The notes beneath the pieces are model-generated. The model was not told where the DNA came from, searched no databases, and saw only the letters and a program-made list of their open reading frames with translations. 64,000 bases of DNA, taken from Nannochloris sp. 'desiccata'. Taxonomy: Eukaryota; Chlorophyta; Trebouxiophyceae; Chlorellales; Chlorellaceae. Below are positions 34,179 to 46,408 of this stretch, piece by piece. The position numbers and the translations under genes are program-made. Within the stretch, counting starts at the first letter, position 1, and every line of letters starts with the position of its first letter. The DNA lies in assembly GCA_019044685.2 (NCBI GenBank), contig JAGTXX020000016.1:62001-126000 (forward strand). The letters run 5' to 3'.

Positions 34179-35495
34179 TTACTTGACATCTACCAACTCC
34201 ACATCGAAATGCAACTCAGAATTCGCAGGAATAGGTCCAGTTTTTGAACTTCCATACCCCATTATAGGTGGAATGATCAATTTTCTTTTATCACCTACTC
34301 TCATCCCTTCAACGCCCCGATCCCATCCTTTAATGACCTCACCGACACCTAACCTAAATTTAAAAGTAGATTTGCCTTTTGTTTGATCAAACACAGTGCC
34401 GTTTTTCAATCGGCCGACGTAGCGGACAAGAACTGTCTTCCCAGGCTTGGCGAGTTTTCCTGTAGAGGAGCCCATTTGGACGTCTTCAACCTCAAATCCG
34501 TTGGCATAGCGACGGACACGTTTATTGCCACTGGTAACTTGTTCAGCAACAATTTTCTTCTTGTCCTCGCCTTTCTTAGCGGCAACCTCTTTCTTAGTCT
34601 TCGGCTCTTCTTTCTTTTTCTTCTCGGCAGCAGCAGCGGCCACGGCAGGCTTCTCATCTTCTGCCTTGCGTTTGTTGTTTTTAGTCTGGACTGCTTTGGC
34701 AGCAGGTGCTTTCTTCTTCTGAGGCTGGGGAGCAACGGGCTCTTCTTCTTCTTCTTCTTCTTCTTCTTCTTCACTCTCAGATTCATCACTTTCTTCCTCT
34801 TCATCACTGCCACCTACATCCTCGTCATCAAATTCTTTAGGCGCAGGTACACCAAGTGCTGCTGCTTTCTTTCCACCTTTCTTTCCTTCTTCGGCGTCAG
34901 TGATATCTTCAATCACAGCTTTACCTCCACTCTTCTTACGACCAAGGACACCGCCGTCTTCACCATTCAACAAATCTTCTTCAGCTGAGTCGAATTCATC
35001 TTCACTATCACTTTCCATATCATCGCTGTCAAAATCACTATCTTCTTCACTATCATACTCACCAGCGACAATAGGAACACCGTTCTCGTCAAATCCAAGA
35101 ATTTGATCGTTCATAGCATTAAGCTCTTCCTCAGTGTACATGTGCCCATCCTCATCATCTTCTTCGTCATCTTCTTCATCAGAATCACCGTCAATAGCAT
35201 ATTCAGGCATGTAGTACCCAGTAAGATGAACAGTTGCATTGCCGATGACCGAAAATTCAGTATATTGATCTAAAACAAGGTCTAGAGCAACACTTTCAGA
35301 GGCACCTTCACGGAGTGCAGCCACCGCCAATGGTTCTTCATTATCACCAACGCGAACCATAAGAGTGGCCTTGGCGTTTTTTGAAGCGCCAGGAGCCATG
35401 CATGCTTGAGAGACGTGGAGTTTCTCGTCGCCTTCAGGAGAGGGGACGAAGGGAGCTTCCTTGCCTGCCTTTATGGCGCAGCCCCAGAATGCCAT
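34179..35495 (-). CDS. Nuclear FKBP-type prolyl isomerase with nucleoplasmin-like domain (FKBP53/Fpr4-like)
   Basis: Single exon, 438 aa. The N-terminus (MAFWGCAIKAGKEAPF, LHVSQACM, VALDLVLDQYTEFSVIG, HLTGYY) is the nucleoplasmin-like fold of FKBP53/Fpr3/Fpr4. Residues ~105-260 are Asp/Glu/Ser-rich acidic tracts, then a Lys-rich stretch that should act as a nuclear signal. The C-terminal ~110 residues are an FKBP domain with VLVRYVGRLKNGTVFDQT, FRLGVGEVIKGWD and GVEGMRVGDKRKLIIPP. Such proteins bind histones and act as chaperones at rDNA chromatin; the isomerase activity is expected from the conserved pocket. Confidence 0.9.
   Translation of the reverse strand: MAFWGCAIKAGKEAPFVPSPEGDEKLHVSQACMAPGASKNAKATLMVRVGDNEEPLAVAALREGASESVALDLVLDQYTEFSVIGNATVHLTGYYMPEYAIDGDSDEEDDEEDDEDGHMYTEEELNAMNDQILGFDENGVPIVAGEYDSEEDSDFDSDDMESDSEDEFDSAEEDLLNGEDGGVLGRKKSGGKAVIEDITDAEEGKKGGKKAAALGVPAPKEFDDEDVGGSDEEEESDESESEEEEEEEEEEEPVAPQPQKKKAPAAKAVQTKNNKRKAEDEKPAVAAAAAEKKKKEEPKTKKEVAAKKGEDKKKIVAEQVTSGNKRVRRYANGFEVEDVQMGSSTGKLAKPGKTVLVRYVGRLKNGTVFDQTKGKSTFKFRLGVGEVIKGWDRGVEGMRVGDKRKLIIPPIMGYGSSKTGPIPANSELHFDVELVDVK
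34741..34771. repeat. (TTC)n trinucleotide run coding for poly-Glu in FKBP gene
   Basis: About ten TTC/TCT units on the plus strand encode a run of ten Glu residues on the minus strand. Confidence 0.85.
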
Positions 35496-36030
35496 CTTGA
35501 TTTCTACAAAGTTTTTGTGAAAGGCGGGGAAAATATTAAAAATTGCGAGAATATAGTTCTGATGGTATGTAGAGAGCTTGGTATTGCTTTACAGCTTGTA
35601 AAAAGAGTGTTGATATGGCAAGATGCTTTGCATTCAAAGTTCTGCATGTGTTAAATGAGGCGCCTTACTTGAGTAAATAACCTTCAGAAACTATTCAAGT
35701 GACTATTTAAAATACAGCTAATATTAAATATTGACCGATCAGCGCGAATCGGGTCATTTGTAAATCCGCCGCCCTGGAATCAGCATGCTGTACCCATCTG
35801 ATCTTCTGATGATCATGGCCACCACACCAGCTCAATAAAATACCTTCATCCAAGCTTCTAATCTTGGACGAATTAAAGCTAGTTCGTGTTATAAAAACTT
35901 ACATACGTTGCAGAAAAGCAAAGACAATAACCAGATCAATTTCATAAAATTAATGAGGACTCGAAGATTAATAAAATGATGACGGCCCGACAATATTAAA
36001 AAAACACTCTAAGATTAGAACTACTTTTAA
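35496..36030. other. Intergenic, 535 bp
   Basis: No gene seen; it holds the promoter of the FKBP gene and the 3' flank of the LEUB gene. Confidence 0.4.
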
Positions 36031-37357
<1,327 letters not shown>

Positions 37358-38070
37358 TTTCGACAAATTTAGACGTTCAACGCTCCTAGATTGTATGAAC
37401 AGAGGCTCAATTAAATTATGTACTCTCCGATTATATTATCAGTAGCAAATGCAGTTGCGCAGCGTGGTGTCTTATCTTAATACAGAGTGATGGCAGCACA
37501 GCAGGTTTGGGCAGCTGCAGCGCAACCACTTTCATGTTTTTTTTTTTCACCCATTTACAGTCCGAAACACCGAATACGATGTATTGCTGATAGGTAAAGA
37601 CACTTTGTATCCCAGTGTCCCAAGCTCAAGTAGGCAACAAATTGCCGCCGCCACCGACACCGCCACCGACACCAACACCGACACCGACACCAAATGTCGC
37701 CACTTAATTTTCCAGCTAGCTCTATGGCAGGAACAAGAAACTATAGAGAAAGTACTCAGAATTCTGCCTTTATTGTAATGCAGAAGGAAAAATTGCTGTC
37801 TCCCGTCTACTTGCTGATATCCCAGCACAGCAGCAGCGGCCAGACGTGAGACCAGAAGGTGCACTCGCAGCTAATAAATAAACCTTGTTGCAACTGCCGA
37901 CAACAGAATTTGCATAAATAATCTACAGTGAATTATCGTTTGATATGCCTCCGCACTGAACTCTTGCTTTTGTGGATAAGGCTTGTACAGCAATTTTTGG
38001 AATGAATTTGAATCAATACAGCATGTTTTACCAAAAATTCTACTTAGTTGACCAAAATTGAAGATTAAAC
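37358..38070. other. Divergent intergenic region, 713 bp
   Basis: No gene seen between LEUB and the DUF707 gene. It contains a ten-base T tract near 37541 and a hexanucleotide repeat listed separately. Confidence 0.4.
37645..37691. repeat. (CCGACA)n-type hexanucleotide repeat
   Basis: About eight slightly varied copies of a ccgaca/ccgcca/ccaaca unit in tandem in non-coding DNA. Confidence 0.75.
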
Positions 38071-39462
38071 ATGAGATCTAATCACATTCTCTTGTTCTTG
38101 CTATGGGTAGTCCTCGTTTTCTTCCCTTTTGTTGTTCAAGCTGCACCTCGCTCTACCCGAGCCGGCCACAAAGAGCCCCGCTATGCTCTCGTCGTTGCAG
38201 CTATAGGAGACAGCTCAACGCACAACGATTGGCTGAAAGGCGCTCGATACCGAGGCAGAAATTGGGATTTGGTCGCCCTTTATTATGGCCGCAACCCCAA
38301 ATTTAATTGCAAAGAGTGCAGAACGGTGTACACCGGCCAAGGCGCCAAGTGGAATTTATTGTATCGATTTTTAAAAGAAACCAAAGGATTTCGTCGTTTT
38401 GCTCACCGCTACGCAGCAATTATGATAGCAGATGATGATTTGAAGATGTCTGCAAAGGAATTCAATAAATTTTTTGATACAATGATAGCTTTTAATTTAA
38501 CTCTCGCTCAACCGAGCCAGTGCATGTACGTTTGAAAAAAAAAAGTTAATTTGCAGACCACTGCCTTTGTTTTCTCCATTAATTATCTTGCAAATGTATT
38601 AAAAATAACACTCTCTTCCCTACATTCTAACCACCTTCCCTTATTACTTTATAGGGCATCTACCAGTTTAGAAACTACAAACGCAGTCGCCCGTCGTACC
38701 GCCTCTCTTCTTCACTACACGAACTTCATTGAACTCAAAGCAGCGACCTTTTCAGGCACCTTTTTCGACGGTACGGTACGTAAGTCGCTTGGGAATGGTC
38801 TCCACACTGGCTACGGGATGGAGTTTGTCTGGCCATATTTAGCTGGATGGGGTCAGAACAACAATAAAGAAGCAGTGGCGGTAGTGGATACGATATGCAT
38901 GCACCACAGCCACGATATTCAAAGAAAATTGATAGTTTCCGATGCAGCAACTACGTCTAATAGTAAATCTGGTGCTGGAAATACAAATGATGCCATATAT
39001 ATTCCTACAAAGCCGCAGCTGGAATGGGATTTAACCATGTCGAGGAATAACTTTACTGAAGAATTAATGGAAAACGCGGGAATGACATGGAAAGAAGCGA
39101 CTGTATTTGGAGACCTAGATGTAGCTACGGTAGGTTGCTACATCGATACTCTGTGAAGAATTTTTTATGTTGAATTACTCAGCCTTTTCGTATGCTTGAA
39201 ATGAAGAATATCTGTATACGTCGTACTGAAGGGGTTTCTTTCTACTTTTTTTCTTTCTTTCTCTTTTTCTGTGCAGACGGTGGTTCCCAAAGTGAATTGG
39301 AAAAAGAAATTAGATAAGACAGTGCCTGATTTGGCTGTGAGCTCAGAAAATCGTTCAGGCGTCGCTGTGTTTTTAGTGTTGCTGGTCGCGTGCGGTGGAT
39401 TATTAGTGACTGGAGCAGCGACAACGCATCATACACGAAGACCAAAAAAACCACGATATTAG
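38071..39462 (+). CDS. DUF707 family protein, secretory pathway
   Basis: Exons 38071-38525, 38655-39129, 39277-39462 (introns 129 and 147 nt) give 371 aa. A hydrophobic signal or anchor (HILLFLLWVVLVFFPFVV) starts the protein. The core has the DUF707 landmarks: RYALVVAAIGDSS, NWDLVALYYG, the acidic DXD-like IADDDLKMSA, LTLAQPSQCMAS joined across intron 1, TNFIELKAATFS, GYGMEFVWPYLAG and a VVDTICMHHS ending. A second membrane segment lies near the C-terminus (VAVFLVLLVACGGLLVTGA). The family is plant- and alga-rich, glycosyltransferase-like in layout, and often misnamed as lysine-ketoglutarate reductase trans-splicing related. Golgi/ER location is inferred. Confidence 0.8.
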
Positions 39463-39755
39463 AAAGGAATTGCATTTTTGCTTTTTATTGAGTATTATGC
39501 GTAAGCAAAACAACATGTTGCCACGCTCATTCAGTAGGGAAGACACACAGAGAGAAGAACGAATAGGAAATAAAGAGGCTAAATGTACTAACAACAGCCA
39601 AGAGGGAAAAGGGGGCCCCTCGATATTTTATTGTTTCATAAGAGTAAACAATAATAACTTGGCGAACAAACTAAATATACAATATACAGCTATATCAATT
39701 CGAAGACACTGTTAAGAAAGCGTGATTTTCGAATATACCAATACATCCAAGTACC

Positions 39756-40872
39756 CTAATTTTCAGTAGAAGTACTACTGCCTAGTATGCTCGTACAAAT
39801 TCCTTGAGCTGCACCGACAACGGCACCGACCACTGAATATATATTTGCAACTTTACCTGGACTACAACTTCTTTGCCCAGATACAAGGCGTACTATTATC
39901 TCTAGAACAATCAATCCTACATCCACCAAAGCATTTATCAATACCAAACCCATGTGTAACCCTAAAAAGAAGACTGCGGACCAACTGAGACACTGTCGTC
40001 GATGATTTTTTCTCAATCTTGCCTGTGCTAATTTCAAGGCCACTGCTGCTCTTTGTTGCAGGGCATCTGCATCTTCAACGAGCTGCCGTACTTGTTCGAT
40101 ATCCATAGCATCCATTTCTTGGTTACTTTGAGGTAAAGATGCCGCCATGCTGGCTGCAGTGACCCAAGAGCGAGGAGTATCCAACCCTGCCCAGTCGTTC
40201 GTTTCTCTTCCACCTGCCGCCGCTGCTGCAGCCCACCTAGTTGTTGCAGTGCTGCGTGCAGAAAACATGACACCAGAATCAATAGCTGCTTCTGAAGGTG
40301 ATGCATTAGTAGTATGGTCACGTAAAGAGGCGAGATTTAACGGTCTAATAGCTGAAATTTGACCATTGCGGACGGTGGAGGCGGTGTCGGTGGACGGGCG
40401 ATCATTAGCGACACTGTTGCTAGTGGCCCTTGGAGTGTTTCTTTTAGATTTATTACTTCTGGAATACCATCCTGCAACAGAATAAAGATAAACCCAATAT
40501 TAATCCTAACGCCTTATTATGTCTTATTAGTTTCAACAGGCCTGCAGGGTCCTTCAAACAACACAAAAGACAAAAATTAAACCTACCTTCATCAAGGAGG
40601 CTGAGCAGGGCATTGCTGTCTTCAGGCCCCCATTTCCCATTTTCTAGATGTTTCCTCATCTTGGCAAACACGTCTTCAAGCTCGGGGCTGGGCTGAGGAG
40701 CAACGAGAGAGGAGGTGTTGCTGATATTGTTGGCCGCAGCGCCCGACGAGGTTGTTAGTGTTGACGAGGCAAAATGAGCTGCAAAAGGAAGAGCGATTAA
40801 TTGCCCACTGCGAACACGAGGAGCTGACAATGAACCACCCAACCACGATTCTTGTCTGTGCAAATTATCCAT
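39756..40872 (-). CDS. Unknown protein with C-terminal membrane anchor
   Basis: Exons 40872-40587 and 40471-39756 (115-nt intron, GTAGGT...TTGCAG, phase 1) give 333 aa. The N-terminal ~250 residues are Ser/Thr/Ala-rich and probably disordered, with one helical block (PELEDVFAKMRKHLENG). A coiled coil (VRQLVEDADALQQRAAVALK) leads into basic residues and two hydrophobic stretches (WSAVFFLGLHMGLVLINALV and IYSVVGAVVGAAQG). The layout is that of a tail-anchored or hairpin membrane protein, but I recognise no family. Confidence 0.6.
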
Positions 40873-41138
40873 ACAGTGCGGTTGCACAGTGACACAACAA
40901 TGAAAACGTTGGTTGAGGATGCTTGTCCGGTAAAGCTTAGGATGGGCTGTCTCTGCTCCTTCGGACTATCGCAAATATTTATATTATTTTAATGGGAATG
41001 CATTTAGGGTCTAGAGCTATGACTTTTAATCGGCCTGAAACCTGGCAGTTTCAAAAAACGTTTAATAAAGAAAACTTTTCGATACACAACTCAGCTCCTC
41101 AGTGGCACAATGCAGTTTTTAAATTGCAAGATCACATC

Positions 41139-42467
41139 ATGAACAAAGCGATCTTGGCAGCTCTGGTGGCTGCATGCCTGTTGGTTGTGGTATCAGCGTA
41201 AGTTTAATCATTGATCGCTTTAATTACAATCAAGTACTTGAATAGTTGTCTGAGCTATTTTTCCATTGTTTACATTTGCAGTCGGGATTATTATGATGTT
41301 CTACATGTACATCGATCAGCTGATGAGGCTACAATCAAGCGTTCGTATCGCAAACTTGCCTTGAAGATGCATCCTGACAAGGTGCAAGGAAATGAAGAAG
41401 ATAAAAAAGTGGCTGCAGAGAAGTTTGCAGAAGTTAGTCACGGTAAGAAATGGATGTTTGAGCAGAACCAGACCAACTTATCATTACCCTTGCCTAAATA
41501 CCTCGACTTTTTCCCCAACATTTGATTTCTGGAAGCTCCTCTCTGTTGCTTTCCCCTCGTCACAGGCATCGCATTTCACTAATATTTCTCCATTTCTTCT
41601 ATTATTGCAGCTTACGAAGTATTAACAGATTCAGAAAAGCGTAAAATCTACGACAGATACGGTGAAGAAGGCCTTAAAAGTATGGCTCAAGGCAGCGGCG
41701 GCGGTGGCGCCAACCCACAAGATATCTTCGCTCAATTTTTCGGTGGCGGCGGTGGTTTCAATTTCGGATTTGGCGGTGGTGAAGAAGAAACACCCAAGGG
41801 AGATACAATCTATGCTGAATTGGAGGTCACGTTAGCTGATCTTTACCTAGGAAATACATTTAGAGTGGTTCGAGATAAAAATGTTATCAAACCGGCATCT
41901 GGGAAACGTCAATGCAATTGCCGTAATAAAGTGGTTACACAGCAACTGGGACCTGGTATGTTTCAACAATATACACAGAAGGTTTGTGAACAATGTCCTA
42001 ATGTCAAACTCGCTCGTGAGCCAGATGTGCTCAGCGTGTCGGTGGAGTCTGGAATGGTAGACGGTCAAGAAATTGCATTTTTCGAAGAAGGCGAGCCATT
42101 AATTGATGGAGAACCTGGTGATTTGATATTTGTGGTGCGTGAAATACCCCATGAACGGTTTAGGCGGCAAGGACATGACCTCCATTTAGAACAAACAATC
42201 AGTTTAGTGGACGCCCTGACGGGATTCTCTCTAGAAATTGAGCACTTGGACGGGCATAAAGTGAGTTTAGGATCGACTCAGGTGACGAAACCTGGTGATG
42301 TGGTGAAGGTAGCGAATGAAGGTATGCCTGTATATGAGCGAGCGGGTGCTAAGGGGGATTTATATGTGAAATATACAGTTGCGTTCCCAAAAGAGGTGTC
42401 GGAAAAACAGGCAAAGCAATTGAAAGAATTGTTTAAAGCAGAGAAATGGGCTCATGATGAACTGTAG
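41139..42467 (+). CDS. ER-resident DnaJ co-chaperone (ERdj3/DNAJB11-like)
   Basis: Exons 41139-41197, 41282-41442, 41611-42467 (introns 84 and 168 nt) give 358 aa. Signal peptide [21 protein letters not shown] domain from residue ~21 with [21 protein letters not shown] (HPD) and [15 protein letters not shown], a Gly/Phe-rich linker (~90-120), then the C-terminal substrate-binding domains with the short Cys-containing insert CNC...CEQC of DNAJB11. The protein ends in HDEL, an ER-retention signal. It should stimulate BiP in the ER lumen. A longer reading from 40992 would lack the signal peptide at its start and is not favoured. Confidence 0.9.
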
Positions 42468-43140
42468 ATACTTGATATAGATATTTCTTCTTAGGTTAAC
42501 CTTGAAATTGGTGTTATTATTTTCCTCTATTCTATTTATTAAATTTGATTTTCTTTCATCTGACTCAATCAACAAAGGTGGCAAGGCAGACACAGTGGAG
42601 AATTTTATTATTCTTATTCTTTAACTGTTTAGTCTGCTGATTAGATTTGCGGCGGAGTGCGTTACAAAGGGCTGTGCGAGGGTGAATGAATATATGAAGG
42701 AAGGGGTAGAAACAAAAGGGGGCGTAGGGAGAGAAAGGTTGATTTCATTAACTTTTATAAAACGAGGGGGAGGGGGGGGGGGGAAGGGGGGGAATCGCGC
42801 CAATCGCAATTAGTGTGTATATAATAGTTAATATCTATCCTAAAGAAATTGCACCAGGAGCAGTAGATGTTGGGTAGATCTGACAAAACAAGATAGAAAA
42901 TTCAAAGTTTTCTTCCTGTCGAGATGAAAAGGATAATAGCTTCGCCACGCTAGGAAAATACAAAATGGGGAGCAATATAGGTGAGGGAATGCGTAAAAAC
43001 ATGATAAAAGGGAAACAAGATGTAGCTTTCTTTAGTGGCTAGCTAGGTCTTTCATCACTATATGGAAAGAGAAAATTTTCAAATTTTCAGTTGCTCCCGA
43101 TTTCTACCACTAAACAGCTGCTGTCATGAAAGCAAAGTGT
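42468..43140. other. Convergent intergenic region with a long G tract
   Basis: 673 bp without a gene. A run of G interrupted by single A positions lies at 42766-42792. Confidence 0.45.
42766..42792 (+). repeat. Poly-G tract (G-quadruplex candidate)
   Basis: G runs of 5, 12 and 7 separated by one or two A, between two converging genes. It could form a quadruplex; no function is shown. Confidence 0.7.
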
Positions 43141-44438
43141 TTATGGGCTGGGGGCAAGACCAGGAAGAGTGGGTCTGGGGGCACCAGCCTCGTCATAGGT
43201 AGCCAAGATACCAATGGCAGTGTCACCAGCTTCAACAAGGAGAGCATCCTTGTAATCAGGGATGAGGACGCTGTCAATAACGTGGACGACGGTAGGGCAG
43301 CCAGCGTTAATATCAAAAGCAATAATCTGCACAGAAGAGAAATTGAGAATTTGTTAAGTCAAACAAGACTAATAATAAAGCGTTTCAGATTAGATTAATT
43401 AGAATTGTAGGGGTCATAAAATGAAGTATCAGTCATACCTCGGCTCCACCAATGGAGTATGTAGAGGAGGTAGCATCTTCAAGAGAACCGTCATGTTTCA
43501 AGCTCTTGAGGTCGATTTCCTTCTCGTAATCGAATTCAATGGTGTACTTGTTCTTGTGCTTGTCGGTGAGGAGGGTGTAGTAGGGCTGGCCATCCTTGAA
43601 GTCTTCCTTTTCGAGGCTCAAGCCGGGGATGACGTGGTACTTGAGGACGATAGTAAGGGTAATAACATCATTGAATAACTGTAGAGAAAAGAATAGATAA
43701 ATAAGGAGAAATTAGACTATAGTATATTCTAAAGGGAGGCGCAGAAGAAATTAAAAACTTAAAAGCTTACTTCCTGAGGGCTGACTCCGAGGTCAATAAG
43801 AGAAGCGGTGAAAGCTTCATCATTGGGGGCAAAGACAGTAGCAACAAGAGCAGGGTCATCAAGGACGGAGACAAGTCCAGAAGCAACAATTGCGTTATTA
43901 AGGAAGGTGAAACCCTCGTTGGACTGTACGATAGAGTAGGCAGACTGGCAGCCAGAGGGGACAGAAGAGGCAACTACAGAGCCACCGAGGCCGAGGGCTT
44001 CCTTGAGGGCATCGTGCTTGGTTCTGTATGTTTCGATGGAGCGAGCACCAGAGACGGCGACATCACGAGGGCCAGAGACGGCGACATCACGGGGGCCAGA
44101 GACAGCTACCTCAGCTTCCTTCTTGTGGTGGAAGTGGCCAAGGTTGAAACCAGCAGCGGCGGCTGCAAGCAGGGAAAAAAAGGAGCAAGAGCTTTATGCG
44201 TCAGAAACGAAATACAAGCAACAAAGCGTGTTGCTTTGAGTAAGATAGAGATAATTGAAGGTAAAGCAAGAGCAAGCACGCGAGTTGAGGTTGTTTCAGC
44301 TCGCGAGCAAGCAGGCATGTGTGTTGACATGTTGAATCGAGGAATCAGCGGATGTGAACCAAAGACGAAGCAAGGCTTACCATAGTTGCTTAGGGCGAGC
44401 ACCGCGAGGGCGAGGGCGAGTCTTTGACGTTTCATCAT
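43141..44438 (-). CDS. Secreted fasciclin (FAS1) domain protein
   Basis: Exons 44438-44381, 44162-43771, 43678-43439, 43326-43141 (introns 218, 92 and 112 nt) give 291 aa. A short signal peptide (MMKRQRLALALAVLALSNY) is followed by three near-identical VAVSGPRD units, then one FAS1 domain: CQSAYSIVQSNEGFTFLNNA, TVFAPNDEAF (H1), VLKYHVIPGLSL, and VHVIDSVLIP (H2), and a Pro-rich end. FAS1 proteins are extracellular adhesion or matrix proteins. C-ending codon bias and a good TATA box suggest strong expression. Confidence 0.88.
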
Positions 44439-44471
44439 GTTTATTCAAGAGCAAGCAGAAGCCTGTTGATG

Positions 44472-44483
44472 TATATATATATA
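44472..44483 (-). promoter_or_regulatory. TATA-box candidate for the FAS1 gene
   Basis: TATATATATATA lies 34-45 bp upstream of the FAS1 ATG on the minus strand. If used, the 5' leader would be very short. Confidence 0.45.
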
Positions 44484-44773
44484 CGTTGAAGTGTTGCAGT
44501 TCCAAAAAGAAGATGGACTTGCCAACTTAAAAGTTTTAGAATAATGTCAATTGTCAGAAGAAGCAGAAATATAAGCTCGAGAAAAATGAACCAGGGTCTC
44601 AGCCCACAAAGGGATCCTAGGAATTGTCTATATATAACGTGGGACGTTTGACTTTTTCGAACTTTTTTTGGACAGGCGTGTAAACGAGGCACGGAGCCGC
44701 CCAAAATAGATTTACCACTCTAATTTAAACTGCATGCATTAGTATAACATACATTCCATGTGAAATAATAATT

Positions 44774-46408
44774 ATGGATGTAGAGCGGAGTCCAGGAAGT
44801 GCGATGGAGACGGATATCCCCATCGATGCCAAAGGTGCTTCTGAAAAAATAGAGAAATCTAAATCGGGCAGGTCAGCTCCAGTTCTGCCATGGATGCGAG
44901 TACCACTAACAATTCATCCTGGAGATGGTACATTGCTAGAAGAAGTTGGAGCCCTTGATCCACGCTTAATTTCTGCACTTGCATCGTTGAAAATTGAAGT
45001 TCTATTTCCTGTGCAATCTGTAGTCTGGGAAGCTACAGCTGGTGGTCATAGTAGCCTACATGATATTTGTCTTGCTGCACCTACGGGTAGTGGCAAAACT
45101 CTAGCGTATTCTCTTCCTGTGCTTCAAGCTTTAGCTCAAAGCTCTTGTTTCCCGCCATCGTCTGCATCTACCAAGAGCATGTGTTCTCTCCAAGGGCTAA
45201 TTGTGCTACCCACCCGCGATCTAGCCCTTCAAGTCCACTCTGTAATCATCCCCTTGTGCCAAGCAATAGGTGTCACATGCTGCGCTGCATGTGGCAAAGC
45301 AGGCTTAGCAGCTGAAGCGGAAGCACTCGTCTCCACCAAAAACGGAGCAGCTCCTCCCGCTCTAGTTGTTGCAACTCCTGGCAGATTAATAGCCCACTTG
45401 GAGGGTACGCCTGGCTTCAATTTACACAACTTGCGTTTCTTAGTAGTCGATGAAGCAGACAGATTGCTCAGACAGACTTATCAAAACTGGCTTCCTCGTG
45501 TTCTAAGCAACATAAACACCACGAGTCCTACCTCCGAAATTGCTGCTGGTTCCTCTCCTTCTTTTATTAATGATACTCAACAAAGTAGTAGACGAGTAGT
45601 TAAGTTTGTAGTGAGTGCCACACTCACTAAAGATCCATCAAAAATGGACCGATTAGGCTTGTATTGCCCTCGATATATTGCCATGGCGGCAGAGGACCAT
45701 CGATACAAGCTGCCCACTGGTCTTGAAGAATTGAAATGTGTCGTTCCTGCAGAGAAGAAACCCTTTGCTTTAGCAGCTTTATTAGCTGAAATAGCCCTTA
45801 AACCAACGATAGTATTCACTTCTGCTGTAGATTCTACCCATAGGGTCTCTTTGCTACTTCAATCTTTGAAGAAAGTGATAGGTACAGCAGTGGAATACAG
45901 TGGCAGGTTGAGCCCTGAAGAAAGAAGGAATGCGTTGACTGCATTTCGTGCTGGGCATGCTTCGATATTAGTATGTTCTGATGCAATGACACGTGGGATG
46001 GATGTTGAAGGTGTTGAAATAGTGATTAATTACGATGCGCCTGTGTATGTGAAAACCTATGTCCATCGAGCTGGCAGAACTGCAAGAGCGGGAAAAACTG
46101 GGAAAGTGATTACTCTATTGAGGAATGAAGATGTGAAGCATTTTAAGAGTATGCTACGTAAAGCGGATAATACGTTTGTGAAGGATACCAGGATTGAAAG
46201 GGACATGATGGACCAAGTGAAGCTTCCAGTTGAAAAAGCTCTAAAGAAATTGATGGAGACGCTTGGGGGTGGAGGTGCCCTTGGTGTAGATGAGGAGAAG
46301 AAGAAGGGAGAGGGGATGAAATATATGAATACACACGTAGAAGAAAAAAGAGTAAAATATGTGAAGCGGAGAAAGATTACAGGGGTACCTGAATTGAATT
46401 TAATTTAA
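44774..46408 (+). CDS. DEAD-box RNA helicase, DDX51/Dbp6-like
   Basis: Single exon, 544 aa. Motifs in order: FPVQSVVWEA (Q region), LAAPTGSGKTLAYSLPVL, VLPTRDLALQV, VVATPGRL, VVDEADRLLRQTYQNWL, VSATLTKDPSKM, TSAVDSTHRVSLLLQ, DAMTRGMDVEGVEIVINYD and YVHRAGRTARAGKTGKV. The DEADRLL...QNWL stretch and TLTKDPSKM are specific to the DDX51/Dbp6 branch, which works in 60S ribosomal subunit assembly in the nucleolus. It lacks the long acidic N-terminus of the yeast protein. Confidence 0.87.
   Translation: MDVERSPGSAMETDIPIDAKGASEKIEKSKSGRSAPVLPWMRVPLTIHPGDGTLLEEVGALDPRLISALASLKIEVLFPVQSVVWEATAGGHSSLHDICLAAPTGSGKTLAYSLPVLQALAQSSCFPPSSASTKSMCSLQGLIVLPTRDLALQVHSVIIPLCQAIGVTCCAACGKAGLAAEAEALVSTKNGAAPPALVVATPGRLIAHLEGTPGFNLHNLRFLVVDEADRLLRQTYQNWLPRVLSNINTTSPTSEIAAGSSPSFINDTQQSSRRVVKFVVSATLTKDPSKMDRLGLYCPRYIAMAAEDHRYKLPTGLEELKCVVPAEKKPFALAALLAEIALKPTIVFTSAVDSTHRVSLLLQSLKKVIGTAVEYSGRLSPEERRNALTAFRAGHASILVCSDAMTRGMDVEGVEIVINYDAPVYVKTYVHRAGRTARAGKTGKVITLLRNEDVKHFKSMLRKADNTFVKDTRIERDMMDQVKLPVEKALKKLMETLGGGGALGVDEEKKKGEGMKYMNTHVEEKRVKYVKRRKITGVPELNLI

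Noticed and set aside
34383..34988. A 201-codon plus-strand frame rich in Phe/Leu
   Set aside because: It is antisense to the acidic and Lys-rich tracts of the FKBP gene; biased codons explain the missing stops.
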